Assembly: GCA_963070105.1 (NCBI GenBank)
Contig: OY718803.1
Coordinates: 893,501 to 957,500, forward strand
DNA from: Litomosoides sigmodontis
Lineage: Eukaryota; Nematoda; Chromadorea; Rhabditida; Onchocercidae
Direction: 5' to 3'
DNA: 64,000 bases
Within the stretch, counting starts at the first letter, position 1; each line of letters opens with the position of its first letter. This document shows positions 28,071-43,000 of the stretch, piece after piece. The position numbers and the translations under genes were made by a program. The notes under the pieces are model-generated. The model did no database searches. It had not been told where the DNA came from and saw only the letters and a program-made list of their open reading frames with translations.

Positions 28071-31000
28071 TATCATTATCAGTATCATCATCATGATAAT
28101 GCCTTCATAAGAAAAAGTTAATTTCATCAAAAAAGGTATTCAAATAAAAAGAAAAAAAATGAACTAAATTTTCGCAGCTAATCAATTCGTGAAATCATCT
28201 AACAATGGTAACCTATCATAACAACAAATTTTTTTCCCATTAACTTAAATACTATCATAATTGATACTAATCAATCGCTTAAAAAAAAAACTGATAACAA
28301 TAATTTTTTGATTATCGTTTCACCTCCCTCCAACAAAGACACTGATAATGAATACTGATAGGATTGTTATCAGTATGTAATTATGATTTGTTTGATTGGT
28401 ATTGTTTTCATTTTAAGAAAATTTAAATTATTGCAAAAGTGGAAAGTCCGCTCTCTCTCTCTCTCTCTTTCTCTCTTGTTTTATCAAGCGATAACTAATC
28501 TAACATTCTCATTGGAAATATTGTTTTCGGACGACTGTTGTAGGATAGTGGTTCCTGCTCCTCCGTCCAGTCCATATTTTCATCATCTTCCCACTGTTCT
28601 CTAAAAATTCCGGCAATTCATTTCATCACTTAATAACGAAATCATTATCTAATTCATAATTGTTTAATTAGTTATACTAATACAAATTTCACATCATTTG
28701 GTTTGATTAATTAATAAACATAAATTAATCTGCTATAAGCTGCATAATTCGCCACTCTCTCGTCCTATTACTAAATTTTTAATCGCAAATTAACCATACA
28801 ATTGTCACTTTCATATTAATTTAAATTTCATTTGTTTGCAAAATTAGTAGGTTATCAAAAACTGTACAAGTAGTAGTCTAATTAATCATTAACTTGTTTT
28901 TTATAAGTTACGGCTGCTTTTTTTCTCTTCTTTCTCATAACAAATCCTTTGATGTTTCCGAAATTAAATTAAAACAATTAGCACTTCGAAAAGAAAAGTG
29001 ATAGACGGATCGATCGATTGATCAATCAACTGATCTGTGCAGTAGTAATTAAATTAAAAATTTCGATAAATTCTGAATAACTTTTTAATTAAAAAAACAC
29101 TGTATGATAAAGTTGTTAAAAAAAAACTACACACATTCTCAATTACTTCATTTGTGTTCTGTGGAGAAATCAGTCGAAAGCAAAACTAAAAAGAGAGAAA
29201 GCACGAGGGAGAGAGAGAGAGTGAGAGAGAGAAAGGAAAGGAAGAGCACGAGAGAAAAGCATAAAATTGAACTAACACTATGAAATGGTTAAAAAACTGG
29301 GTAAAAATTTAGTTAAAAAATAAATCAATCAAAACTGAGGAGAACGGAAAAATAACAATAACGACCGAACCAGAGAGATAGGAAGAGAGAGAGAGAGACA
29401 GAGAGAGAGAATGAAATAGCTAGAAGATGTGTTGTAAACAAATCGAAAATTTTCCCACTGGAAAATTGGAAAATAATCAAAGACATATTATTATCAATTC
29501 TTATCATTATTTGATAGTAATTTCAAATATAAACTTTAATTACGTTTGATGCGCGCTAACAGATAAATTGCTGTCGTTTTGTGATAACAATTTACTACTT
29601 GTTTATGCAAAAAAAAAGAAAAATGCATGAACAAATAATGCATAATTTAATAAAAATCTAATGAAAAATGAAAAATTATAGTTGCACAGTCAATGCGCCT
29701 TTCCCATTTCTCTCATTCAGTTTTTTAAATGACAAAATTTTTATTTTGTGAAATTTGTTAAATAACAATGATAAAAATTTTGTCACTGATTGATTAATTA
29801 ACATTTAGCACTGTGCGTCCCATTTTAGTCGAACATAAATTTTACATAATATGTTATCATTTAATTGATTATTGCATAGAGGTAGGTCATCGGTGAGATG
29901 AGATGAGAGGAAATTGTTGATTGTTTCACGTAAAGCTTACGGTATTTCTGACCGTTCTAAATGAGAGGAACTTTAATAAATGCCGGAATTTAAGTATTAA
30001 TGAATTATCATTGCAAGAGATATTCAGCGCATTGGTGAGTGAATGAGTGCAAAGACTGACAATAAGTATCGGTGACGTCAGTGATGGCTTATTATTAATT
30101 TCAAAAAAAGGTGTGAGCAATAATTAAGGCGAAAAGGTGTCTTACCTTAACTCATTACCATTCTGATGATATTCATCACTCTGATACTGCTCACCGGACG
30201 TACTTGGATGGAAGTAGTCGTCCGGTTGCTCAGTCGACTCGTAGTATTGCCTATCATAATGTTCGTTATCACAATTATAATCAGTGATCAACACTTATCA
30301 CTGGTCAAAATTATTGTTAATCCATTTGCAAATAAATAATTGTTGATGAATTTTTTGAAATAAAATTCAATATTTAGAGGGAGAAATTAAAAAAGAAAAA
30401 CTAAACACGTTGCTCGAATGATCCCAGAACGATTATTAATGAATGATGGAAAGACGTGAAAAACGAAAGCAATAACCTTAAACCATTTTGACTTATTTCT
30501 GGATGATCATAGTCATCGACGTCTTCGATATTATAGGAGTTATGTAACATGGAATCTTGTTGCTCCACGATTTCACGTGAATATTGATGATGACGTGACG
30601 TTGATGCACTTGTTCCTACTCCATATCCGAGCATATCTTCATAATACGCAGCTAAATTCAACACTTCCAATTTAGATTGAAATTTGCTAAGAAATTGATT
30701 TGCGCAAACTTCACATTAGCTCTTACCGACATAATTAGTAATTAAATTTAGCAAAACATGGCTTGCAATGATTGACACAGATTTAAAGTACTGTTGCACT
30801 AAAGAAAAGTTAACCAAAAAAAGATTTTTTTTTCTTTTTTTTTACTAACACTTCACACTGACAAATTAGTGAACTTGAGAGCTATCAACTCCAACCTTTT
30901 TAATTAGCAATTAATTTTGGGCAAAAATTTCTAAAATACAATTTTTCATATTTGTTCCAAGTGAAAAGAAGTGAAAAGGCAAAGAGTTAACAATTCTGAA

Positions 31001-34000
31001 ATTCGAAAAAAAAAGATTTGTTACGAATTCCAGTTGGAATGCACTAATTGATTGCTAAAGAAGGAATATCAGTATTTCTGTAAGAATTTAAGCTCCAATT
31101 AAAAAAGATGAGGAATTGAAGCATCGAAAAAATTAGCTTACTACTTCCACTTCCAGTCAATCCTTTTGTCTGTTCAGTGATGCATAGGAGTGTGTGTGTG
31201 TGTACGTGTGTGTGTGGGGGGGGGGGGGTGTATGTGAGGACAATTAAAAAGCTATTGAGAAATAAGATAGAAAGGGAAGGAAATAACACTATTAGGAATA
31301 AATATGATCAAGAAGGAAGGGAGAGAGAGAGAGAGAGGGAGAGGGAGAAAGAGAGAGGCAAACAGTAAAAGAAAGGATAGCAATGATAATTTTTTAAATA
31401 AAAAAATAAAAAAAGAAATGGAAAACAAAACCAGAAAAAAGAAAAACATAAAGAAAAGAGATGGCAGAAAGGAAGTGAGGAAAAGAGCGAAAAAGAGAGA
31501 GAGAGAGAGAGAGAAGGTGAGAAAGAAAGATTTCAAATGATTGAAAATTAAAAAAAAAAAAAAGATCGATCATTTAAAAGCACAGATTGAGAAGTTATTT
31601 AAATTAGGGGAAAATGTGCGGACGTGGAGTAATTTAATGCATCAATGAATATGGCTGTTGATCAATTTAGTTGCAAAATTAAAATAATTGAAGAGAGTGT
31701 GGGTAGGAGAAAGTGAGAGAGTGAGCGAGAGGAACTCATTCATAAAGATTAAAAAAAAGAGGGAGAGATTAGAAGTATAATGGAAAAAATGAGTGTTTTT
31801 GAATGGGAAAAAATATTTTAGTTAAATTAATATGTGTAAATGATATTTACAAATTAATGGAGCAAATTTTGCATTAATTTCTATTACATTACAAAATTTT
31901 TTTTAATTAATTTAATTGTTTGCATTGTCTTAATTAATTTAGTGAACAGATAAGGCCTTTCCTGTCTTATCTTTCTCATTGTTATAAATTGCTTGGTGAG
32001 GTGATCTCACCTGATTTGTCAGCTTCATCGCTGTGTTTGCCATCGTCTCGATAGTAGTTCTTCTGATAGGCATCTTCTTCATCTTTATAACTTCCCTGTA
32101 ATATCTGTTCTCATAAGATAATTCATCATTAATTCTTATTATCAGTATTTAATTGAATTAATTAATTAGTTAATAACAAAATACCCGCAATAAGATTTTT
32201 TTAAAAAAAATGGAAGAAAATTGATAATAATAATTTAAGGAAAAATAAATGGAATTACATTTGCTTATTGGAAAAGGTAATGTAATTCCCTAAATTATAA
32301 TTGTTTTTTTTTTCCATAAATTTCAGCTTTGTTTGCTAAAAAATAAATTTAGGATATTGAAAATTTAGTTTTAATTAACTAATTAATGCTGTCTGTGAGT
32401 GATGCTATCTCTACCTGTTGAACTTACCTGCTCAAATTGTGAAACACTTCTGTCGTACTGTCGTGAGTTTCGCTTACTCTGATGCATATGACTGTACCAG
32501 TGTTGCTGCTGCTGCTGCTGCACCGAGTTATTCGTCGTCGGTTGATGTACAGGAAATGAAACATCAGACGTGTAATCGGAATCGTCCGAAATGCCGGCTG
32601 TGGGAGGCGAGAGGTAGAAAATGACGAAGTTCGAATTCACAAAAACGAAATTCAAAAAAATGAATTGGACGATTGAAATAAATTGTTCGTGATTCTAGTA
32701 TTCGTGTGCTTGTACTGTTTGTTACATAATGTGCGCATAAAGAAAAGTAAAATTTGTTTGATTGAATTTATAACCTTTTAAAATGCCCGTTCAGGTGAAT
32801 ACTTTTCACTGGTTAAATTCAAAATTTTGAAAAAGAAATGATAATTGTAATTATTACATATGTATGTACATTAAAGCTTCGATAGTAAAATCATTAAGTT
32901 AGTAGAAATTCGGTGAAAAACTTTTCGACGAAATTTTAAACAATAAAACAATTCTAATATTACACATTTCATTTTATTTATTGAATAAGATAATGGAAGA
33001 AAAAAAATTTCGAAGGAGAAAAATGAAATTATCCATTTATTGAAAAAAATTTTCCTTTTAATAATTAATCACTGCAAAATGGCCAAATTTAAATGTAAAA
33101 ATTCTTTTTGAAAATTAAACTTAAATTGCAAGTAGCATAACGGATATAATAGGTTAATTGATTGAAAAACAGTAGTGCCTAAATTAATCACTTCGTGGCA
33201 GCAATTCAATCGAACACTAAAATATCTCAGCAAATTTTGAAATGAACGAAAAAAGCAATATCATTCTCAGGAATAATTTCCAATTAGTAATTTTTTTAAT
33301 AGCAAATGTGCAAAAATTTTAAAGAAAAAAATTTGCATAACGAAATGAATGATCAATGAAACGCTCTGAAATGATTAATGCCGAAAATAAGGAAAAAAAA
33401 AATTCGAAAAGGAAAAAGGAAAGAGTGGAAAAGAGGCCCGATAAAAAAAAACGCTTTAAATGCCTAATGAACAAAATAACAAAAAAAAAAAATTTTTAAA
33501 ACGAAGCTTTGGGCTGAAAGTGCTAATGAGCAACAAACTAGAAGTTATAAATTCAATGGGCAGAAATGAATAAGTGGAGAAGCAGCAGAAAGAAAAATTT
33601 TAACGATTGAAAAAAGCTAAAGAATGCTTATGTGCTGCTTTTTCTGCCCCTCGGCTGATCAAATTAAATAGCAACATTTTTGGGCTTTTTTTTTTTTAAT
33701 TTGGCCAAAGTGTACAATTTAATTCCAATTAATTTATCATTTTTCAGCGTGTAATTCTTCAAATTTGCTTGATGAAACTTAAATTACAATTGCTAATTTA
33801 GAAGCTATTAGAGCGGTAACCGTTTTTTACTTTAATGCAAAAAATAAAAAATGAAAAATCTTTTTGTTTTTCATTTTTGGGAGTTTTTTTCATATTAGTT
33901 CATGAATAATTTACGAATGCGAAAAATATTTTCATTTTAAATCTTAGCGTAATAGGATGAAATTTTGAAAACAAAAAAAGGAAAGAGAGAGAGAGAGAGA

Positions 34001-37000
34001 GAGAGAAGATAATTTGTTAGTTTTTTAAAATGCGTAAAAAAAGTTCAGAAAAATTATTTCGAAATTTTATAGGATGCAAGCGCTGATGCGTAAGCGATGA
34101 AACTGCATGATAGTGAAATTGATTGCTTGATTGCTTCATCTTTTTCAGCAGCAAATTGATAAGTGATAAGCAATGATAGCAATTAGCTGATACTCACTCT
34201 ACCATCATTTATTAATACATTTGAAGCGGATTTTGGAAGAAGAAATTATGAATTGACATTTGTCACAACCAATGAATTTGAAATGTCTCTGAATTGTCTT
34301 TATAAAAAGTGAAAAAAAGAATTAGTACTAATATTACACTGAAAAAATATTTTGTAAATGCGAGAAGAAATACGAAGAAGGAAAATGCGAAATTAGAATT
34401 TGATCTTTCAAATTCTAATGAATTCATGAATTTTCCATTTTTTTTTTGTTTCGACTGAAATATTTAATTGCGGTAAATTTCCGGTCTAAATGTTGAGGAA
34501 AAAATGCAAGAAATATTTAACTTATTGAAATAAAAATAATTAAAATAGGAATTTTGATAAATGTTTGAATAGACTGACCGTTGTTATTTTCTACTTGTTT
34601 ATTTGTTCGATTGAAATGAAATGAACTTTTTCAATTTTTGTTCTTCTCTTCTGGTTGGAATAAAAGAAGTGATTGGAAAAAATGAAAAAGAAGGACAATT
34701 TTTGATACACTAATATTTCGGTGTCTAGGATGAGAGAAAGAGAAAGAGAAAGAGAACTTAAAATTTTTAATAAAGAATTGCTTTTTTTTTAATTTCAAGT
34801 CATTTAATTCATTCGCTGTTTACTTGGAATGTTTTTAAGCTTATACAAAATAATACCTTGTTGGGCAAAAAAATAAATTTTAGCTAAAAAATTAAAGAAA
34901 AATTTTAATGAAAATTTTTTTAGCCATGAAAAAGCAAATCAAAAAAAGATGTATCGGAAGAAAGACGACAATGATAAGGTAAAGTAAATTAAAAGTTAGC
35001 CGAAATATTAGGTAAAAGGCCGAAGACGGAATCACACATCTTTATAACAGTAATTAATTACTCTAATACTATTCTATCATTTAATGACATTGAAACGGAA
35101 AACGAGAAACATTACTTATCGCAATGATTTTTGTTCCTCCTTCTAGTTCATTAAACAATTATCCATATTAAATTTTTGTCAATTAAAAATGTTTGAAAAA
35201 AAACGAATGTAATATCTTTTCTATCTGTCATAAATGTCAACGTGTTTTTTTTTTCCTTTTTGTAAACTAAAATTCAATTTTTAAATGCAAAAAAAAATTT
35301 GATGAATTTTACTTACAACGTATTAACGGTGCACGCTGTCCTTGCCAATGATCCTGAAAGAAATACTGAAATGTAAAATATTCAAATTGCAATAGAAAAA
35401 AGAACAACAGTTGATTATTTATTATGTCTGCTGAAATAAAAAATATTCAAATTATTGCCAAATAAAAATATTCAACAAAAAAAAAATGAAAAACTGTACA
35501 TTAGGCAAATTTAAAAAAAAAAACTAATGATCAATCATTTGTTTATTCTTTTTATCGCTAAAACCCCTCGCACAACAACATCATCACTATCATTATCATC
35601 ACCATTATCACTATCATTATCATTATCATTACCATTACCATAATCACTCTCACGCAATCCTAAGTGGATGGGACAGTTGAGAAGCACAAGTGAAAATGAT
35701 AATTTTAATTAGTTGCAATTGATGATAATTTTAATTAACAATTATAACTCAAGTTGCTTAATTGTGAATGTGTGATTGGAATCGATTGTGATAGAGAATC
35801 ACTGTAATTATCATGTTTAACTTTGTAAATTAATCATTGGTCGTCTAGAAGTGGAAGATTACGATTATCTAAATGCTCGTGGTGATCCCAATCGAATTTC
35901 GTACCGTCTAAAAAAATTAAGCCAAACAAGAGGTGGCAATAGCAAAGAAGAAAAAAAAAATCATTAAATGTCTAAAGTAATAAGCGAATGCAAAATGGAA
36001 AATGTATCCATTAAATCACTTAAATACTCCAACGAATTATTTATAAACTATGCTCAATTTATACAAAATTTTATTTCAATGAAATTTTCGTACTTTTATT
36101 CATTAAATATTCCATTAATTATTTAAATTTAGAGCGAAGATAAGTGAATGAATGTGGCGAAAATGCGAGACCACAATTTAGCATCACAAATTATATCAAC
36201 GAAGTGAAACACGTAATATTTGATATTTTGAAATTTAATTAAAAGTCCATTGATTGATTGAAAGCAGAATGTTAAATTCTTTCGCCGTTCACCTTTTAAT
36301 TCCTCCTTCTAATTTCGTTGAAATTTTGTAGCATTGAGTGTTGTTACTAATACGATGTGATATGATGATAAGGTGACATGCTATCTGTGAATTAAATCAA
36401 TAAATCGATTGTTTTTGTTTCATGAATTAAACAAGTACATTTTAATTATTTTGAATTTCCGGCTAAGAGAGAGGATCTGACCGAACCAAAAAGCAAAATC
36501 TTTTTTTCCTCTTTTCTCATCGATTTTCCACTAATATATCTGACGGGGACAACTCAATTTCTTTTTTCATTTTATTTTCCTGCAAATTAAGACCAACGAA
36601 GGAAAATGAAGACGAAAATGCTGAAATGATCGATTGCTGCTGATAAAATAAGCATAATAATAGTTTAAACTGAAATGAATAATTTTCAAAAATTATTCGT
36701 TCTGAAATGAATAAAATTGAAGATTTCTTTTTGGAAAAACCTTCGTTTCATTTTTTTTTCAATTGTTAACTAAATATTTTTTGGATTAAAAACAAAAAAA
36801 AAAGAAAAGAAAAGGAAGAGAACAATGTGTTGCAGGAACCGCAACTGAAAAAAATTAATTTATAATAATAATTGATAATTACAGCAATAAATAATAATGG
36901 TGGTGAATAAATTGTGATAACAGTTTTTTTAATCATAATAATAGTTTGAAGCGAAAATACTGATTTCATTGATAGTAATTTTCCCTTTCTTATTTCAAAA

Positions 37001-40000
37001 AAAAAGAACTTTTAACTAAATTATTAGAATTGTATTTAATTCAAATTGTTTCACACTTGCCGACCATTTAAGACCTAACGAATTCTGGTCAATTTTTAAT
37101 ACAAAGAAAAAAATACTTTAAAATTGCTAGTATTTCATGCTTACGTAAAAAAAGTAATTTTAACTTTTATCTTCTTTCTTTTATCCTCTACTTTTAAAAT
37201 CTTTGGAGAAATTAGTTGAAAAATTCATATTGGAAGTTTGCAACGGACGATGGAGGAAGAATGTGAGGATGAAGGAGGAGGAAAGAAAAGAAGTAAAATT
37301 GATTTAATTTAAACAATTTAATGTAGAAATTATAAATTAGGCATAGAAATTTCTTTTTTTTTTCTTTGTTAACAAATGTGAACGTTTCATTTTTCATGTG
37401 CCATTTTTGCTGACTTTTTTTTTGCCTCAAATAATCGAATGTTTGAAAAGCAAAAATAGCTATTTCTCGTGAACGCAGTGCAAATATAAGGAGCATTTCA
37501 GCATATTTTTTGTTAAAAAACTTTTTGTTTGTTACCGCTCTGTGCTACTGCTTTCCAGCATACTCGCTGTAAATCATTTTTGATTTTAAAAACAAAAAAA
37601 AAACTTCCAGAAATTAGCCGCTAACTATTCGATCAATCGATCAGTTCTAAATCATTTGTATATGAAGTGAATGGCAGGAAACAAAAATCCTTACATTGAT
37701 GTTGACAATAACCTACCACTAATTAATCGATCAATCAATAAATCATTGAATTAATTATAATAAACATTCATAGAGATCCGTCATGAAACGATCAATCAAT
37801 CAATCAGTCATTTCAGTTGTGAATTTATTCTCTGAGAAATTGAATGATTGAAAAATGGCGCAATATAGCACGGATAATGATTAATTGCAAAACCAATACG
37901 TACACACTTATTTTTCAATTGTTTGTTTTTTTTTCTCTTTAATTTATCCGCCAAAAATTACCATTTTTTTTTTGATAGGAATGGATGAGTTGAGTGGAAA
38001 AGGATGAAAAAATGAGGGAAGACTGAGACGAATTTTCCATTTATCGTCATTTTCTAACTTCCATTTTCGTTTTCTCTCCTCTCCTTTTTTTTCACTACCC
38101 TCGCAAACTTGATTTCATTTAAAATTGACAAATTTCCGCCTCACCACTACGAAATGTCCGATCATTTTTCATTTTATCAAACAATTAAACGAGAAAAAAA
38201 GATAGAAAAAAGGATTTTGCTAAAATACATTTAATTAGTTAGTGAACGATTTAGCTAATTAATTATTCAGTTTTTTCGCTTGTTTATTTGTTTGCTTGAC
38301 TGTTCGATTGTTTGTTCGCCTCTTTTGTTGTTTCTTTTTTGTTGTAGAAGAAAAGAGGAAAGTTGAAAGGGAGTAAATTTTAAATTTTAATTAACATTTT
38401 TCCCGTACATTAACTTTTTATTTGTTCATTACGAATTTATCAAAATACATCTCATTCCTCATCCTCTCTTTCCGCTCATTCTTTTTCTTTATTTTTTGTA
38501 AGCTGTAAATTATTTTATTTTAGGTGCAACATCATATTACTTCAAAGCAATTTCTCCCTTCCTTTCTTCACTCTCTAACCATTTGCGAAAAAGTTTCCAG
38601 GAAGGATGCCTGGCAAAGTTACAATTCAGGAAAAATTTCACACATGCATACTCAATTAGCGCTTTAAATGTTTCATGAAATATGAGAATTAAGAAAATCT
38701 GCTAACTGCTTAATGCAACATACTATTTGAGTTTCTAGCATTAAAGAATATTATTTTGTTAGAATAAGTTATGCTTAAATTAAATAAGCAACACCTCATT
38801 TATCATACCTATAATATTTTAAGAATTTAAGAGTTAAAAGGAGTAAATTTAAGTTAACAATAACTTCAAAAAACGAGAGAAAAAAAGAGCATGATGATAA
38901 GAAAAAGAAAAAAACAGAGTTCAAACATTTTCAATTAAGAAAGAAACCATGTAGAAAATGTTGCATAAAAATAAAAAAAATTTACGTAAAAAGCCTAGCA
39001 ATAAATTAATTATGTAAGATTTTTCATCAGTTTTTCCTCTCCAGATTTGAACTTATACTTTTGCACTTATTTTTTGAAAATGATTAATTTAAAAAAATTA
39101 AATTAAATTTAATTTAATTTAACTTATTAAATTTAAAAAAAAGGAAAATTAAAAAAAGTAAATTAGAAAAATTTCAAAAACGAACACCAATGTCCATGAG
39201 ATGACTTAGTTCTTGCAGCTTTGCTTGCAACTCTTCCACGTTAGCACCATCCTGCGCATCTGTAAGCATTTCACCTTTGCCAACTCCTTAAGTAATGCTT
39301 TTACAACTGCAAATTATACTTCTCCTTAAATGCATTGCCTCCTCTATTAGCGCGCACTCAATTGCGCCTGAAATGGAATGGAAAAGACAGGCGGAAATGA
39401 CGGACGAGCTACCCGTTGAACGTGCAACAAATAACCGGTTAGTTTTACATGCAAAATTCAACTAATTAAGGATTTGAAGGTGAGGAGAGGGGAAAAGCTA
39501 TCAGTTGAATTCATCGGAGTAATAATTGTTGTAAGCATATCAGTGGAACAATTATTGAAGGCATTGATTTTCCCTTCCACAAAACTAACACTTCAAATTT
39601 AGCAACAAGAAGGGTGTAAATTGAAAATTTCGAAATGAAAAAAATAAAATCAACAACAATGCAAAAAAAATTTTTAAGTAATAAAATAGAGCCATGCCAT
39701 AACTAGCTAGCTAACAGCGTACCACTAATTAGACTAATTAGGGATTGTGTGAAACACTTGCTTCCTAATTACAGCTAACGGCGTTTTTTTTTTGCTTTAT
39801 TTTTCTGTACTATTAGTTAGTAAAAAGGTTTAGTGTGAAATATATGAATTCGAACTAATAATAATCAATGAGTTTATCTTTTTGCTTAGAGAATTACAAT
39901 GTTCAAGTTAAATTTAAAGTTTTATGTTTTCAACAGTTACCTTGAACATTTGCATTCGTTAATTGCTACAATGTTTAAGTTGTACATTTTCAATGAGTAA

Positions 40001-43000
40001 AATTTTACTAATCAATAAAATGCTAAAACTGAAACGGAATTAATACAAACCATATGGTAGTTCGAAGCGTACATCAACTAGAATTGAATGCCCGGTTGGA
40101 CGACATGTTCCGACTGTTTGACCGTTTCGAATTTCCAGTTCTTGATCAATTTGCAACCATTTACCGGGTCCTGCTTCATTGCTGTATTGCACCGATGTTA
40201 ATGTCAAGTAATGCACGCCTACAATTTGCAGCAGAAACTTAATAAATCAATTAATTAATTAATCAATTAAAGAGCAAGGAAATGTTATGTAAAAAAAACA
40301 AAGGAATTAAGCTATTGATTAATACATAGGGTAGTGCTACTGAAATTTAAAAAAAAGAAACAAATCAGTTGCTAGAAGAACATTTCGCATTTCTAATATA
40401 ATTATAATATTTAAAAAATTATTAAAATAAAATACTTGAAATAAACAATACATAAAAGTTATTGCAAAAGCTCGATTTATTAAAATTTTAACAACATTTG
40501 AAATTGCTTATAATTAGAATGACTTATTTCAAATTATACATTTCTCTCTCTCTCTCTCAGTCTCTCTCCCTCTCTCTTTCAAACAAATAACTTTTCATAA
40601 TTTTGAAAAAGTTTATTGTTCATTGCTCCTCTCTCTCCTCATTATTTGTATGACTAACTGAATTTGTCTGTCTGCGATCGTTAAATAAGTTAATGAATTC
40701 AATTAGTCTTCCTTGAAGGAATTGGAACATTGGAACATACGATGAAAAAAATTATTATGCTTCAGTTAAGACTAAATTAAAATTTCACAGTTCATTTCCT
40801 CAGGTTGTTATTGATTTTTTTCCTCAAAACATTTTAATTTTTTTAATTTTCCAATTTTCCTTCTCGCAGTCGATAGTTAATATTTACAAAAGCTTTTACA
40901 ATTTTCTTCCTCACTCAAATTTCACGACCAAAAATGCAATATGTTGGAATTTAAAGTGTATGTATAATTAATGCTAAAATTATTCGACTAATTACATGCG
41001 GGAACAAAAAAAAAAACTTCCACCTTAAAAAGTACTCAAATGTTTTTTTTTTTTGTAAAAAAATGAAAGAGAAGAAATGAGTGAAAAAGCAAACTTACCC
41101 AAAAGTTTATCCCAAAGCACACCTTTATTCCAAAGTTCCAGTAACATACCATTATCAATTCGATTCGTTTCACTGAAAAAAAAATTAATTTTTCAATAAA
41201 TTAAAATTCAGTCCTTTCAACGGTACTGAAATTGAGTGAATTTTTCAATAAATTAAAATTCTGCCCTTTCAGCGATACTGAAATTGAGTGAAATGCCCAG
41301 GTATTCATGGAGTATCTTTGCAAACGCTATACTAACAAGTACCACTGCTGTTAATTATATCTAAAATTCTTTAGTTGAGAAAAGTTTTTGAGTAATTAAT
41401 TCCAGTTAATGAGTAAGCAAGAATGAAGAAGCACGATATTAGCAAGAATTGATACTAAAATCATTCGCATGAAAGAATAGCGATGATTTTAGTGTCAATT
41501 CTTTCATAATTCTTTAGTTGAGAAAAGCTTTTGCAAAATTGAAATTTTTAAAATAATTAAAATTGAAATGAATTGAAAGTGTGAAATCTGACAAGATGAA
41601 TTCTTGCTCCCAGCAAGGTTGATTGCCCTTCACTGTTGCAGTAGTTGATTTTACATTTTGCAACTTTACCACAGCATATGAGTTGAATTCAACTGCAAAT
41701 TGTCAGAGGTTTAATTATTAAAAAAAATCCAACAATTACTTTGAAATAATACAAATTTAAAAAATGCGTTAAAAGCTTATGCTAGTTATTTCAATGAATT
41801 GACACATTTTGAATTATTCATTTCTAATTTATTCGTTTACTCTATTAATTATATTTGCATGCATGGTTGGACGAATTACTCTATTAATTATATATGCATG
41901 CATGTGGTTGGACCAGTTGAACGAAATGAACGAAATTTGAACGAAATGAATGCCTTCACATATGACTTTTGATTTTCTAAGTCGAATTAAATTATACAAT
42001 TAATTTTTTTAAAAATTATCCGTAATTTCTCGACAAACTAAAATAAACATTTGAAATAACAATTGCTAAATATTAAGGATTTTAAATTTGAAAAAATACC
42101 TCGTAATTTTGGTAACGATCATTTCGCAAAAAAAAAGGGTGGGAATGAAGTCCATTGATTTTTTTTTCTCAAAAATTTTTTCAAACTTTAAAATTAGAAA
42201 AAAAAGGAAGTGCAAAATTTAAGTAATAAGTTAACAATAACAAATACTGATTGCGCCATTAGATGGTTAAAAGTTACACGGATGATAAGTTAATATCAGT
42301 GCCATAGTTACTAGGCGTACACATACTGATATGATAAACGATAGTACTGATAACTGTTATCAACCTGGTTCACTCTTTTCGCTAAGCACTTATCAATTCT
42401 CACTTATCAGTTATCACTTCCACCCTTATTAACACTACTATCACGTCGAACATAAAGTGTATTTCACCACTTGAGAGAAGTGAGAAAAGGTGAAGGAGGG
42501 AGAGGTGGAAGTGGAAGATAGGCAAATTGCAAAATGGGGCATTCCTCTCTTCTGTGGTTCAGGTTGAAATGAGTGAAATGAAATTGAGAGGTTCAACTTT
42601 TTTTTTTTCTTTTGTTCAACGATTAATTCAGGCAAACAAGAAAGAAGAAGCAAATTAATTTGTTCCCAAACTTATCTTTTGTTCTTTCATTTCGCTTACT
42701 TTCTTTCCTCTCTCTCTTGTCATTTGTATTAAAAATTTGCATTGCAATTTTTATTAAATATGCAAAATGACAAGCGCATATCTTTCTAGCAGTTTGTAAT
42801 TTTTTTACAGTAAAATTTGAACTTCGGTTTTTGAAGAAAACTCAAAAACATGAAATGTCACACTTTCAAAAAACACTTAAAATCGTTGTAACAAACAAAA
42901 ATAAAAAAAAATCATTCAGCAATTTTTATTTTTATTTTTACAATAATAGCTTAATTAGAAGCAATAACGAACGCAATTCACAAACCTTGTGATCCTTGAA

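Noticed and set aside
31044..31540. Arg/Glu/Lys-rich and Ser/Leu-rich open frames
   Set aside because: They are artefacts of the polypurine tract.
37536..37566. 31-nt exon-like stretch with ATG between acceptor and donor (MLESSSTER)
   Set aside because: Its entry phase fits exon 6, but its exit phase matches neither exon 7 in an open frame nor exon 8.
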